Assembly: GCA_016169945.1 (NCBI GenBank)
Contig: JADLSH010000358.1
Span: forward strand, 5,923,001-5,987,000
Length of the DNA: 64,000 nt
Direction: 5' to 3'
DNA from: Trachythela sp. YZ-2020
Taxonomy: Eukaryota; Cnidaria; Anthozoa; Malacalcyonacea; Clavulariidae
Under the pieces are notes generated by a model that had not been told where the DNA came from, did no database searches, and worked only from the letters and a program-made list of their open reading frames with translations. Below are positions 21,873 through 33,499 of this stretch, piece after piece (positions within the stretch are counted from its first letter, which is position 1; each line of letters opens with the position of its first letter). A program made the translations under genes and the position numbers.

Positions 21873-22337
21873 TTGAATGATGCTAGCAGACACAAGAAAC
21901 TGGGATACCGCTTGTTTAAGGATAGATATGTAAATAAAGTCGAAGTTAAATCTGATGTAATGAAAGGTAGCGAAGCTCACTTCTTGATAAAAGCTTGTGT
22001 CAGTGATTCAATGAAGAAACAAATATATATTGTTTATGCCCATTTAAATCAAAACACTGGTGAAGTTACACATGGTAGTTGTACTTGTAAGGCTGGCAAG
22101 GGAGGCTGTTGTAAGCATGTTGCCGCTGTTCTATTTCAAGTCCTTGATTACATTGAGTTGGAACTAACAGAGGTGCCAGATGATTTGACGTGCACACAAG
22201 TCTTACAGCAGTGGCATGTGCCCAGAGGTGATGAGGTTGATGAGCCTGTTTTATACAAGGATATGACATTTGAAAAGGTATCCCATAACTTGATCACCCG
22301 GCTCAAGCATATTAAGGATCCCACAATCCTTTGTTAG
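21873..22337 (+). pseudogene. SWIM zinc-finger gene of the ISL2EU element, 3' truncated
   Basis: The frame encodes a SWIM-type finger: HGSCTCKAGKGGCCKHVAAV (C-x-C-x7-C-x-H pattern, about residues 70-88). It is preceded by LGYRLFKDRYVNKVEVK and SEAHFLIKACVSDSMKKQ, and followed by DDLTCTQVLQQWHVPRG. This matches the N-terminal part of the SWIM/YqaJ proteins carried by ISL2EU elements. The nuclease domain that should follow is missing: at about 22270 the sequence runs into the truncated, convergent transposase gene. A CAG acceptor-like site lies at 21863, so an upstream exon is possible. Confidence 0.7.
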
Positions 22338-23565
22338 TTTTTTGTCACTGGTTCGACCAGCATACAAACTGGAGACAAAACTAGGGTACCCATTTGGGGA
22401 CACACCAAGCAAACCTTTCGCAGTATTATGGTTTTGTAAGATGAAAAAGTGGCAGATTGGCTCCTTCATGATGACGGCATTTCGATCATTATTTCTGTGC
22501 AATCTATAATGACTCTAGTTTGTGGAAAGTTTTGCTTGAAACACAATGGCATGTTTTGATTAATGCATTCTCTTGTGGGCCAAATAGGGAGTGCACACAG
22601 TCGCTGATTAAGAAATGTTAGCCAAGTAATCCAAATTCTGGATACATGCATACACGATATGCCAAATCTGTGTGCTAGGTCTTGTTGTAGGAAACCACAA
22701 CGCAATCTAGCCAACACCATAAATAGTTCTTGCTCTGGTGACGTGGACCTTTTCTTGCCACACTTTCTGTTTAGCTGAGGTTATTTCACTAGTATTTGAC
22801 CCATAGTAAATCAAACTACTGCATGCTGGTGACAAGTAATCAAAAAAAATTTGGAATGTTGCATAATCTGGAAAACCAGTATAAAATCGAAAGTCGCTAT
22901 CACTGCCAAGAAATCTTTCCAGTCGAAATAAGCATTGCTGAGATGATGTTATATAAGCCTCGTGACTGTTTTCAAGGGATGTATACATTTGGATTCGAGT
23001 TGTTTAACTTGCTCTTTTAATTTAGCATTCTCGGTTACTATGTCATGCTCTGATGTTGTATTTGCAGGTTGACTAATGTTAGAAGTAACTAGCTCATCTG
23101 TCAAAGAACTACTGCTTGTGTTTTCAGTTGCCATGTTATCTTTAGGTGTTGTATTGCTGGGTTCAGAAGAAATGTCTTCGAAAGAACTATGAGGCTCATT
23201 TGGTAAGGGGCTATCAGGCTTTTGCAACACTCTCTTCTTGGTTGATTACCACAGTTCGTTAATATGGTTGGAACATTGTTAATGCATGACTTTTTTCCAT
23301 CAGGAAAATGTGCTGAGCACACCCTGTAATATTGCTTTATTTCCAACAACCCCTTTGTTTTTAACACTTTATGCCATTTCCTTTTTAGTTTCTCATCCTT
23401 AGGTATTGAGTAAAACGAAAGCTCAGGATTTCGTAGACTGTTATTTAGACACTGTGGAACACAACAGTTTTTCCCTCCACCAGTACAAGTTTTCTTTACA
23501 TTTTTTTCTTCCACTAACTCTGTGCATTGGTGTGCATCCATCGAGGTGCAAGGATTGTCTTCCAT
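22270..23565 (-). pseudogene. THAP-domain DDE transposase of the ISL2EU element, frameshifted and truncated
   Basis: It starts MEDNPCTSMDAHQC at 23565. A THAP zinc finger follows: CCVPQCLNN ... LSFYSIPKDEKLKRKWHK ... RVCSAHFPDGKKSCINNVPT, then an S/T-rich linker and a short coiled coil (ENAKLKEQVKQLES). A DDE_Tnp_4-type transposase region follows, with FRFYTGFPDYATFQIFF, a helix-turn-helix (CGFLQQDLAHRFGISCMHVS), RVIIDCTEI holding the first catalytic Asp, and LYAGRTSDKKLTKDCGIL. At least four frame changes are seen (near 23230, 22980, 22715 and 22480). The gene ends abruptly after LEPGDQVM, so the remaining catalytic residues are lost. Not functional as read. Confidence 0.78.
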
Positions 23566-23930
23566 TTTTATATTTAAGAAAATTTAACTAGCACTAAAAC
23601 TATTTACAAAATTTTATAATTTTACATACAATATTTACAAATATGATATTTAAAAATTTATTTCTAAATTATATTTATTAAAAACAATTTGTTAAACCCA
23701 AATTATATTACCTATAGTCCTATTTAATGCTTAAACAATTTAACAATACAAAATTTAATTTTTAGATAGGAAATTTATGGTTAGCACAGGCTAAAAAATA
23801 CTCAGTATTTAAATTATTTCAAGTGATACCAACTAGCTTTAGGAAGACAAAAACCAGAGCAGCCACGAAGGATAAACAGAACCGAAAACAGCAGCAATAT
23901 ATCGAGCAAGTATGACTTTAGTGTATTTTA

Positions 23931-24693
23931 TGCGTGGATCAATTCCTTCTGTTACCATCCCCCCCCCGGGCCAATGCTGAAAATTTAGTCCCGGGGGTGG
24001 GGAATTGTTTGAACAATTTTGTCCCGGGGGTTACCCCGGGGTAAAAAAGCAAAGATCCAAACAATAAATTCCAGAGGTCAACCCAATGCGTCAATCTCGT
24101 ACCCAGGGCTTTGTTTGGACCGCGCATCAAGCGCATCTAAAAGTATTCAAAATGGCGGCCACCTCAAGCCCACTCAAGCCTAATGCAAAATACTTTTTTT
24201 GGAAAATCGTGCAAATTTGTCGGCGGTTCTTTTTCAAATCACATACTTTTTTCAGAGCACAAACAGTTTTTCTTTTTAACAACATATAAAAGGAACAATA
24301 TATACGGATACGGGAAAAATGAAAAATATATTCCACTATCAGCAGCTTAGGTCTTCTAATTTTCTTGGGTCGAAATAAATTCTTGTACGCGAGATTTTAA
24401 TGTACATATTCTGTACCATCATTAAAAAATAACTTTTGGTATGTGTTTTCACAGCGTTTCAACACGCGGTATGTATATGTTTCAAGGGTTTCAGTCTTTT
24501 ATTGATATTATAATTTTGCGTGCTTATTGATATTAGCCGTCATGTTTTAGTTTTTTATCTTTGCCCCGGGGTGGGGAATTGTTAATTTGAAAGGCCAGGG
24601 GGTGGGGAATTTACTACATGCTTAGGAAAAAAGTACAAATCCCGGGGGTATTGCCCGGGGGGGGGATGGTAACAGCAGGAATTGATCCATGCA
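23931..24693. mobile_element. 763-bp MITE with TTA target, nested in the right ISL2EU arm
   Basis: The ends are TGCGTGGATCAATTCC and the inverted TGCATGGATCAATTCC, each continuing to TGTTACCATCCCCCC. The TTA triplet is present on both sides (23928-23930 and 24694-24696). Its absence from the left arm (around 21370) gives a clear empty site. TTA/TAA duplications are typical of PIF/Harbinger elements. Near both ends are C/G-rich CCCCGGGG-type blocks flanking GGGAATTGTT. No protein is encoded. Confidence 0.88.
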
Positions 24694-25966
24694 TTAACGA
24701 AACCAGAATTCAAGCGGCCATTTTCGCGCCAAAACTGCTCAAGTTTAAGAGCCAGTCGGCCATGTTAATTTCGCAAACAATCGACCAAATATGTATCAAA
24801 TTAAACCACTCAGAACTACAAAATCAGATGTTTAAGAGTACAGCTAATACGAAATCGGGGTAGAAAAAGCTCGCCGAAATAGCCACAGACTAAAAGAATT
24901 TGCTAAAATGTCATGCAGAATGACACTCACCTCAAAACAGGACAAGAGACGTTGCGAAGAGAATGTTTTTCTCGAAACTTGCCCACTCCTTCGATCGATA
25001 CGAAATGCATTTTCTCGGCCATCACTGCGGCGATTTCGCTCATTTTTTCAACAAATATCGTCGAACGTAACCGCGACAAAAATACGTCCTTAACGCGTTT
25101 ATTTGCCATATGTAAACAAGTGAAAATCGTTGAATTCTTACACTCAATAAAATCGTCCCAACATGGCGGCGATTTCAAAAAGAATGAACGAGATACCCAA
25201 CTCCCAGTTGCATTGCGGCCCCACAAGCTATGAGGTTAAAGGTCCATTAACTAAGGATATTATATTTTGTCAATATACCATGTTGGTATAAAAAAAAATT
25301 AAACCTTACTATTGCCTAGACAAAGTCATTGTTCTATCCATGCAAGTTTATGTCACATAATCACATTACTCACACTATTGTTTGGTATTGATTGCTAATA
25401 TATCCAGTAAAAAATAGAAGTATAAGATTTTGACGATTCCACAACAAAATTTACACATACAATGTGTTTACATAATATATTTCAATATACCTGCATGTGC
25501 ACAAATTATTTAAATTATATTATATTTATATGAATATTTTCAGATACATGCGTAAATTAAATTATGCTATAAAAGAACATTTAGAAATTAGTTTTAATGA
25601 CTGTACATTTGTAAATTATTCAAATTATATTATATGAATGTTCACAGTGTATGCATTTAAGTTGTTTAAATGCAATTCACAGGAAATGTAATTTGTGTGA
25701 ATGTACTCATGAGAGAATTAATTAATTATGCATGTTAATATATTTATAAATTGTAAAACTTATGCATATTTTGCAATGGGTACATTATCCATCATTGTGT
25801 GTTGACATTTTTGTCACCAGAAAAATATTAAGTGTTGCTGTCCAATTGCAGATTATGCATAAGGAATAAAATTTGTACAAGTTTATGCTGAATGTACTGT
25901 AACTAATTAGAAATGTTCAACTTGTGCAAATAAACACAATTAATGTTAGAGGTGATTATTATTAAT

Positions 25967-27618
25967 TTAAAAGTATGTATTTGCGAGGTGATTCCTCACT
26001 GTCTGTCCGGTCTCCACTCCTATGAAATCAGCATTCTCAAATGGCTCTTCTTCTTCAAACTCAAGCAAAGGCTCATTGTTGTCAATAGCAATGTTGTGAA
26101 GAATGCAACATGCAATGGTGACGGTACATACTCGGTCTGGCGCCATTCTCACTTCAGAATTCAGAATATGGAAACGACGTTTCAAAATGCCAAATGATCT
26201 CTCAATTATTGACCTTGTTGTCTTCAGAGCTCTATTAAATCTTCTCTGGGATTGGGTTTGTGGTTCCAGGTAGGGTGTCATTAGGTAGGGTAAACATGCA
26301 TAGCCACTATCTCCAATAAGGACACCATTTTCAAAATTTGTTTCTTCTAACTGGTGCCCAATATGTGATGTTCGGAAGATGTGACTGTCATGAGTGGATC
26401 CAGGCCATCTTGCAACAACATTTGTAAACTTTCCTACAAGTAAAATTTATCCCCCATGATTCTCCTAAATATGGTGTGAAAAAATGTATTCTCCAAATAT
26501 TCGCACTACGCATGAAATGTTCATGCATAACCAATTAAATATAAACACAACCCTTACTTGTCACACCCCTCACTCAAAATTTGAGGAATTTTAAGGAAGC
26601 TACTTTATAAACGAAAATTATGAAATTATAAGGAATTGTTCAAAGGAATTCTTCTATAACTGATTTGCTTTTTGCATAAATTAAATTTTTGTATCGTGTG
26701 ACCACAAATGCCTTCAACATTGATACTATGGTACCTCTTTCGGTTCACAAAATCCCATTCGTTATCAGTAGGAGCAATTACTCGGATGTGAGTCGCATCA
26801 ATGCAACCGATTGCACACGGAAAATTAGCAATCTCGTAAAAACCTTGCTTGGTAGCATCGCGCTCTTCCTGTGTATGCGGAAATCGTACGAATTGGTCTA
26901 CTCTCTGTGACAAAGCTACGGTTACTCGACGAACAATTCTACTGACAGTAGACTTGTCCAAACTAGCGACCGTGTCTCCGGTGACTTGCAGGAAACTTCC
27001 TGATGCTAGGACTCTGAGTGTTATCAACACTTGTCGTGTGACGGAAACAGCATGGTTGCGGTTTGTTGGTGGACTTGCAGCTAAAGACAGGAATCTAGTC
27101 AGTCGTTTTTTTTTTGATAAATGTGGTGTTATAATATAAGTATTTTTTTGCATTCTCTTTTCGGAGCTTGCCTTTGCGGCGTAGCGGGTTAGGGCGTGCG
27201 TTATGCTGGCTATGTAAGTATAGGTTCAAGCCGTGCCCAACACGTGCTTTCTCTCGATAATTTTAATTTTTTCTAACTGTTAGTAGTTAGGGAGGAGGGG
27301 GTTGGGATTGGGTTGGTTTGTTTATACTAATAAAAACTTTAAATTGTAAATACAAAGCATGCCGGATGCCGAGCTCGTTCAGGCCAGCCGAGACTAGATT
27401 CCTGTCTTTCTTTACGTTGTTTGTGGTCTTATGTCATCTTCTAAAAGACGAGTTATATACCTAATGGTTTCTCTACCGAAGCGATAGCGTTGCCGTAACT
27501 CGTGGTCATTATAGTACAACAATACGTCGTCTATTTCACGTCGGAAATTCCTATCAGCGTGTCTATTTACTCCGGGAAGTGCATACAAATGAATTCCAGG
27601 TAATCTGTACAACGCCAT
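25967..27618 (-). CDS. HARBI1-like transposase (three exons)
   Basis: Proposed exons: 27416-27618, 26703-27073 and 25967-26433. They total 1041 bases, or 346 residues, with matching phases. The first starts MALYRLPG and contains FRREIDDVLLYYNDHELRQR. Exon 2 holds QVLITLRVLASGSF and the first catalytic Asp in AIGCIDATHIRV. Exon 3 holds FTNVVARWPGSTHDSHIF, GVLIGDSGYACLPYLMTPY with the second Asp, and IIERSFGILKRRFHIL with the catalytic Glu. The exon 2 donor (G|GTCACA) is weak and should be checked. The size matches HARBI1-type proteins. It pairs with the Myb gene at the other end of the element, and the frame appears intact although the element is interrupted. Confidence 0.85.
27170..27250 (+). 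repeat. tRNA-derived SINE-like fragment in the HARBI1 intron
   Basis: The sequence contains an A-box-like GGCGTAGCGGGTTAGGGCG and a perfect B box GGTTCAAGCC with spacing like that in a tRNA gene. It lies in the intron between exons 1 and 2 of the transposase. The cloverleaf is poor, so a SINE head is more likely than a tRNA gene. Confidence 0.4.
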
Positions 27619-27837
27619 TTTGTAAAAAAAAACACAAGAATTTATTCGCCGGATAGCGACTTAAACGGTCTCAGGACACCGTTTAACTTTATCCGCAAGA
27701 TAGCCGAAATTTAACCGGTGGATAGCGCTAAACGGGCTTTGTGTAACGCAATTTCTGAAGCGGTTAAATTTTATCCGGTGGATAGCAAGTTAAACGGTGG
27801 TTAGCGACTTAAACGCCTTTAGAACAACCGGTCCCAG

Positions 27838-28320
27838 GTGGTTTAAAATGAAAAGGCCTACTAACTCACAAATTTCCGCGCCATCGAACTGCCCATGGGC
27901 ATGGTAACGTCAAACAAACTCTTGTTATCTTTTTTTATCCATGAAATTCCGGTATTGAAAAGGAGAGATTTTCTAAAATGATTGAAATATCGTTTTCAGG
28001 TATAGTAGCCAAATTTGAAGCCCAAGATAAAGCTTGGTCCAATAGTTTTTCAGAAATGGATGGGTAGAAATCGACAATGTCAAACGAAATAAAACTGTGT
28101 CTGTCCTTATCTTTTATATTGCCAAACCACTGAATAACTTGTTTTGTGTTTCTCCATTGATTTAAATTCACTTTATAACAAAATACTATGCTTAGTTTTC
28201 CGGATTCGCTTTTAGCGGGAGCAATCGGCATTTTGGATTGTTTTCGAAATTTATTTGTGATCTTTTAAAGATATAAATGCTTCGCGTTTTTTCATTTTTT
28301 TCAATTCTGTCGCCGATTCT
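27838..28320 (-). pseudogene. Penelope-like RT copy 1, N-terminal piece
   Basis: The minus strand encodes NQWRNTKQVIQWFGNIKDKD, HSFISFDIVDFYPSIS (RT motif A with the first catalytic Asp) and LLDQALSWASNLATIPEND. It then shows a short deletion and frame change before IPEFHG, where copy 2 reads GISWIKKD. The piece is cut at 27837 by the Harbinger element; the rest is at 18915-19325. The order and strand of the two pieces agree with one original gene. Upstream (28.25-28.32 kb) more of the family reads in other frames, so the copy was already decayed. Confidence 0.8.
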
Positions 28321-28432
28321 GCGGTTCGAAATTGTTCGAAATGTTTTTAGTTCTGAATTGTTCGAAATGCTGTTTAGTTTTTTCAGAACTAAAAAACATT
28401 TCGAACAATTTAGGAATCGGCGACAGAATTGA
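28300..28432. repeat. inverted repeat around TTCGAACAATT motifs
   Basis: A CTGTCGCCGATTC ... GAATCGGCGACAG inverted pair encloses repeated TTCGAAATG/CATTTCGAA blocks. It can form a long hairpin just upstream of Penelope copy 1 and may belong to its 5' region. Confidence 0.5.
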
Positions 28433-28434
28433 AA

Positions 28435-31030
28435 AAATAGGTCCGCAAAAAAGCGTACATGTATCTGTTCATGCCTAGTTGCATAATTTGCATAATTGTA
28501 TAATTATGTCAATGCATAAGGTCAATGTCACTCAATGAGTGTATACCCTATTACTCCGCATATAAGCCGTGTGCACCTATACTTACTGAAAATACTCCCT
28601 CGCTCCAATGCTCATAAGGTCAATGTCACTCAATGAGTGTATACCCTATTACTCCGCATATAAGCCGCATGCACCTATAAAATTTTGCTTATAGGCGCAT
28701 GGGGTCTGGGTACGAGAATTGGCACATCCTTTTAATACTGCAAAATATCAATGGTATTATATAAAACGGTAAATGCAAATTTGATATTTTAAGAAATAAC
28801 GGCCTTGAAATTCCATGCCTATATCGAGTAAAAGCACCGAGATGAAAGGTGGTTCAAGCTGAGTGTGTAATAAAAGAATACCTCAGACGAATAAACCAGA
28901 AACAATAACTATTATCATTAACCATATAACTACAATTTATAATAGACAATGTTGATAATTTAAAACATAAAAAGTATTTGTATCATTAATTAAAAAAGGT
29001 ATTCTGTTCATGTCTGTCTAACTCACACATTTTGACGGTTTAAAGGCGCATGCGCCTATATTTGGGTATTAGCGCATGCGCCTTTATCTGCAGTGCGCTC
29101 ATATGCGGGGTAATAGGGTTATATTGCTTTTAAAAAACTGCACAAAGAGGATGAGAATACTTGAGAATAAAGGTTGTATATAACAGCACTATTTACACAC
29201 CACATATAAATATTACATGCCATCAACTCATTTAGTCCCCCTAGTCACAGCAGTTTGGGAAATAAATGCCAAACTGTGCTTATATGTTTATACCAATCAA
29301 CTATCAAAAGTATAACGTGGTGTTGACTATCGAAATGACAATTCAATTTGACGATTTTGACCCAAATAGTGTTGAGAATAAATATTGCATTATTTTAACA
29401 CTTTTATGAGTGAACTTTGTCGAAATAGAAGCTCGAATAATGCAAGATATTCGTACAATATTTAAAAATAGGTACGCAAAGCGTACATGTATCTGATTAT
29501 GCGTATTTGCATAATATTATTGTATAATTTAATAGCGTAATTGAATGATGTCAATGCATGAGGTCAATAAAAACTCAATGAGTGGATGAAGGTTTATGTT
29601 GCTTTTAGAAAAACTGTGCATAAAGGGACGAGGGCCTATAGCCCATGGGAGCAATTTTTAAAACAATTGTGAAACCTTAAGATTTTAGTCTTTTATACTT
29701 GAGAATAAAGGTTATGTTAGCAGAACTATTTACACACCACATATAAATATTACATACCATCAACTCATTTAGTCCCCCTATAGTTACAGCAGTTTGGGAA
29801 ATAAATGCCAAACTGTTCTTATATCTTTATATCAATCAAATATCAAAAGTAAAGTTAATATAAGGTGATGTTGACTATTGAAATGACAAACAATGACCAT
29901 GAACTATTGTCGATTTGACCCAAATGGTGTTGAGAATAAATATGGCATTTTATGCAGGATATTCGTACAATATTTAAAAAGGCACACCATATATAAATAT
30001 TACATACCATCAACTCGTTTCGTCCCCCTAGTCACAGAAGTTTGGGAAAGAAATGCCAAACTGTGCTTATATCTTTATACCAATTAAAAATCTCAAAAGT
30101 ATAAGGTGATGTTGACTATCGAAATGACAATTCGATTTGACGATTTTGACACAAATAGTGTTGAGAATAAATATTGCATTATTTTAACACTTTTATGAGT
30201 GAACTTTGCCGAAATAGACGCTCGAATAATGCAGGATATTCGTACAATATTTCCTTGTTTCCTGATTCAAATGATATTGATATATAGCAGGTCAAGTCAA
30301 GTCAATACTTTGTGTAAATTGGCGAATCATTTCTCCACAGCGTAAATTGCTATCAAACCACTTCCAATACTTACTGAAAATACTCCCTCGACTCTTGCCA
30401 TGTTCAAAATAGTACAGAAAATTAAAAATATCGTTGGTTTGATGGATAATTTTCACCGTAAAATGTAATATAGTACTCATGTTTACAATTCTCGCCCTTC
30501 AGTAGTCCGCCATCTTGAAATAATCAATATCAATCCAGTTGTACATAGAGATCAAAGAGTATCATTATAATTACGTCATTTTAATCTAGGCTGTCGCTGA
30601 TTGGCTACAAGCACGGTACGGCACGGTTCGGTTTACAAGGCGATAGCATTATATCTGCTACGCAGATACAAAAAGGCTTACCTTGTTTCCTGATTCAAAT
30701 GACATTGATATATAGCAGGTCAAGTCAAGTCAATACTTTGTGTAAATTGGCGAATCATTTCCACAGCGTAAAATGCTATCAAACCACTTCCAATACTCCC
30801 TCGACTCTTGCCATATTCAAAATAGTACAGAGTATTAAAGTATCGTTGGTTTGATGGATAATTTTCACCATAAAGTCATGTTTACAATTCTCGCCCTTCA
30901 GTAGTCCGCCATCTTGAAATAATCAATATCAATCCAGTTGTACATAGAGATCAAGGAGTAACATTATAATTACGTCATTTTAATCTAGGCTGTCGCTGAT
31001 TGGCTACACACTACAGCTAACATTTACAGC
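28435..31030. repeat. block of diverged tandem and dispersed duplications, no gene
   Basis: Three partial copies of a roughly 260-base unit lie at about 29195-29468, 29735-29984 and 29985-30251. All contain CATCAACTC, CCAAACTGT and GAGAATAAATATTGCAT/ATGGCAT blocks. A second unit of roughly 330 bases occurs at about 30250-30610 and 30679-31010, with CTTGTTTCCTGATTC at one end and AGGCTGTCGCTGATTGGC at the other. A 60-base unit containing GGTCAATGTCACTCAATGAG is repeated at 28519 and 28618. No coding frame is supported. Confidence 0.65.
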
Positions 31031-31033
31031 ACG

Positions 31034-32651
31034 ATGGCAATATATCTGCATTCGCAGATACAAAAACGCAAAGCATTTATATCTTTAAAAGATCACAAAG
31101 AAAATTTCGAAAACAATCCAAAATGCCGATTAATTAATCCCGGTAAAAGCGAATCCGGAAAAATTTATTATCGAATTATATTGAATTTATATCAATGGAG
31201 AAATAGAAAACAAGTTATTCAGTGGTTTGGTAATATAAAAGATAAGGACAGACACAGTTTTATTTCATTTGACATTGTCGATTTTTACCCATCCATTTCT
31301 GAAAAACTATTGGACCAAGCTTTATCTTGGGCTTCAAATTTGGCTGCTATACCTGAAAACGATATTTCAATAATAAAACACGCTAGAAAATCTCTCCTTT
31401 TCAATACCGGAATTTCATGGATAAAAAAAGATAGCAAGAGTTTGTTTGACGTTACCATGGGCAGTTTCGACGGCGCGGAAATTTGTGAGTTAGTAGGCCT
31501 TTTCATTTTAAACCACCTGAGTTAGAATTTTGGCAAAGAAAGCATCGGCCTATATAGAGTAATAGAGATGACGGTTTGGCTATTATAAAGAGTAAATCAG
31601 CACGTTTAGCAGACAAAACAAGGAAAGATCTCCACAAAATTTTCGAGCAGTTTGACCTAAAAATTACCGCCGAATCAAATTTACGCATAGTAAACTTTTT
31701 AGATGTAACTTTCGACCTTAATGCAAAACATAGGCCATGTATATAGGAAGCCCAATGACGATCCACTATACATAAATATTCACTCTAATCACCCACCGAG
31801 CATCACAAGGCAACTACCTGCATCAATTAACAAGCGCATCGCACTTCTTTCATCAGATGAGCAAAGTTTTCAGGAATCTGCACCCATATATCAGAACGCA
31901 CTTAGGCATAGCAACTTTAATCATGAACTTAGCTACACACCGCAACAACAACGCAGGAATAGGCAACGCAATATCATTTGGTTCAACCCGCCAATTACTT
32001 ACTCTAATTGACAAACATTTTCCACCGCACCACAAGCTCCATAAAATTTTTAACAGAATACAGTTAAAGTACGTTACAGCTGCATGAACAATGTCAAGTC
32101 AGTAATCACTAAACACAATGCACGCATATCTAGGAATAACAAGCCACAGGGACACTACCAATTGCAGTTGTAGAGAAAACACCATTTGCCCGCTTCAAAA
32201 ACAATGCATGACTAGGGACATAGTATACAAAGCAACAGTCACAGTAAGCAACACAAACACGATCAAAAATTACATTGGCATGACTGCAACCACATTCAAA
32301 GAGCGATTGGCCAACCACACCAAATCTTTTCAGCATTAAAACATGCAAACGACACGGAACTTTCGAAATATATTTGGACATTGAAAGAAAACAATAAGGA
32401 TTTCAGTATTAATTGGCAAATTTTAAAACATTCTATTTCGTACACGGGAGGATCAAAACGATGCAATTTATTTTTAGAAGAAAAATTTGTATTTTGAAAA
32501 AAAAAAAAAAAGAATTGTTTACTCAACAAAAGAGCTGAAATAATTGCACGGTGTCGCCATCGTAACAAATTTGGCGTAAACAACGCAAACAAAGCCATGA
32601 ATGCACACATTGTCTCCCACATACACCCCCACGTTCCGGCAGGAAGCATAT
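31034..32651 (+). pseudogene. Penelope-like retroelement copy 2 (RT plus GIY-YIG region), broken
   Basis: Reading across frames, the RT part shows KAFISLKDHKENFENNPKCR, FDIVDFYPSISEKLLDQALS (motif A), FDVTMGSFDGAEICELVG (motif B region), DDGLAIIKSK (the Asp pair of motif C) and NFLDVTFDLN. After the thumb region comes a Cys-rich segment (NCSCRENTICPLQKQC). A GIY-YIG-like endonuclease part follows (YIGMTATTFKERLANHTKSF, LSKYIWTLKENNKDFSINW, LLNKRAEIIARCRHRN). RT followed by GIY-YIG is the Penelope-like layout. Stops after ILNHLS and near 31550, plus several frameshifts, show it is dead. Confidence 0.8.
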
Positions 32652-32753
32652 AAGCGGTCATTTCTTTCGATACTTGTCACTGCCTGATCATTCTTTTACA
32701 GATGAAACAGCCTGTTGCAGACCAGTTTTGAGGTAAGCGAAAATATATATATA

Positions 32754-33118
32754 CAGTAAGTCCCCGCATATAAGAAACCGACATTTTCAAATCAGGCTGT
32801 TCAGTGTCTTATATGCGAGACAAAGTTTCAAACAGAGGCTGCCAGTTTCTTATATGTTAACAAGAAACTGAGTTATATGTCATGATAGCTTTAAAGTAAA
32901 GAAATCAGTGTGAACTATCATACGAATTATTGTGTACAAGTAAAACAATATTACTCAGTTCAATTCAATTTTTTATAAGCAAATTCTCATTTTTTTGACA
33001 TTTTAGAAACCAACATTTGAAAACAGGCTGTTAAGTTTCTTATAAATGAGGAAATATTCCCTCTATAGGAAGGCTGTAGTTTCTTATATGGCGGTTTCTT
33101 ATATGTGGGGACTTACTG
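32754..33118. mobile_element. Tc1/mariner-type MITE
   Basis: Inverted ends CAGTAAGTCCCCGCATATAA and its right-hand counterpart TTATATGTGGGGACTTACTG (G/C to T variation). They lie in a TATATA context, as expected for TA-target elements. Inner repeats of TTTCTTATAT occur on both strands. It has no open frame and lies 3' of Penelope copy 2. Confidence 0.72.
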
Positions 33119-33499
33119 TTATATATATATATTCAGAATTTGTAATACTTACAGTAAATTAAAATTTATGATTAGGTCGTCATTTGGTTTTACTTTTTTC
33201 TTGCTCTTTCAATTTATTAGCCAGCAATTATTGCTTTGTTTGCTCCAAACGGAAAGTAAACTGATTATATGAATCATCACTACTAACTATGACTCAGATA
33301 CAGTGAAACAGTGAAATTAGAATTAATGATTGGTATAATGTCATCATTATTTTGCTTTCTTCTCTTCTGGTTTCTTTTTATGAATCATTTAGCTAAAGTT
33401 CAGGTTTTCAAAATCCTTCATAACTATAAAGTGAAAAATTAGATTTCAAGTTACTATTAGAGTCGAATAGTATCAGTACTCTTTGTCAACATTTGCAAT

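Larger units (their letters stand above)
20823..25247. mobile_element. ISL2EU-type element with 964-bp terminal inverted repeats, internally deleted
   Basis: The outer ends are ATGGACCTTTAACCTC and its complement, flanked by TA at 20821-20822 and 25248-25249. The left arm (20823-21786) and the right arm (23518-25247, minus the nested 763-bp MITE and its duplicated triplet) are both 964 bases and nearly identical in inverted orientation. Both arms include the first codons of a THAP protein (MED.PCTSMDAHQCTE). Between the arms lie the start of a SWIM zinc-finger gene (+) and a THAP-DDE transposase gene (-). These are the two gene types known for ISL2EU (SWIM/YqaJ nuclease and transposase). Both lack their 3' parts, so this is a deletion derivative. 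Confidence 0.82.
19329..27834. mobile_element. Harbinger element with CWG target, interrupted by an ISL2EU-type element
   Basis: Ends: GGGCCGGTTGTTCGAAAGGC on the left, and on the right the inverted GGACCGGTTGTTCTAAAGGC, followed on both sides by variants of CGCTATCC / TTAAACGG motifs. Flanking triplets are CTG (19326-19328) and CAG (27835-27837). The empty site in Penelope copy 2 corresponds to CAG, so this is a 3-base CWG duplication with one difference. It carries a Myb/SANT gene (+, left) and a HARBI1-like transposase (-, right). A 4.4-kb ISL2EU-type element is nested between them. The element itself sits inside Penelope-like RT copy 1. Confidence 0.88.

Noticed and set aside
28435..31030. 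CRISPR-like array of spaced repeats
   Set aside because: Repeat units are hundreds of bases long and diverged, without regular short spacers; the DNA is eukaryotic.
32690..32740. Possible hammerhead ribozyme after Penelope copy 2 (GATGAAAC motif)
   Set aside because: The conserved CTGATGA core, stem II and CGAAAC are not all present.
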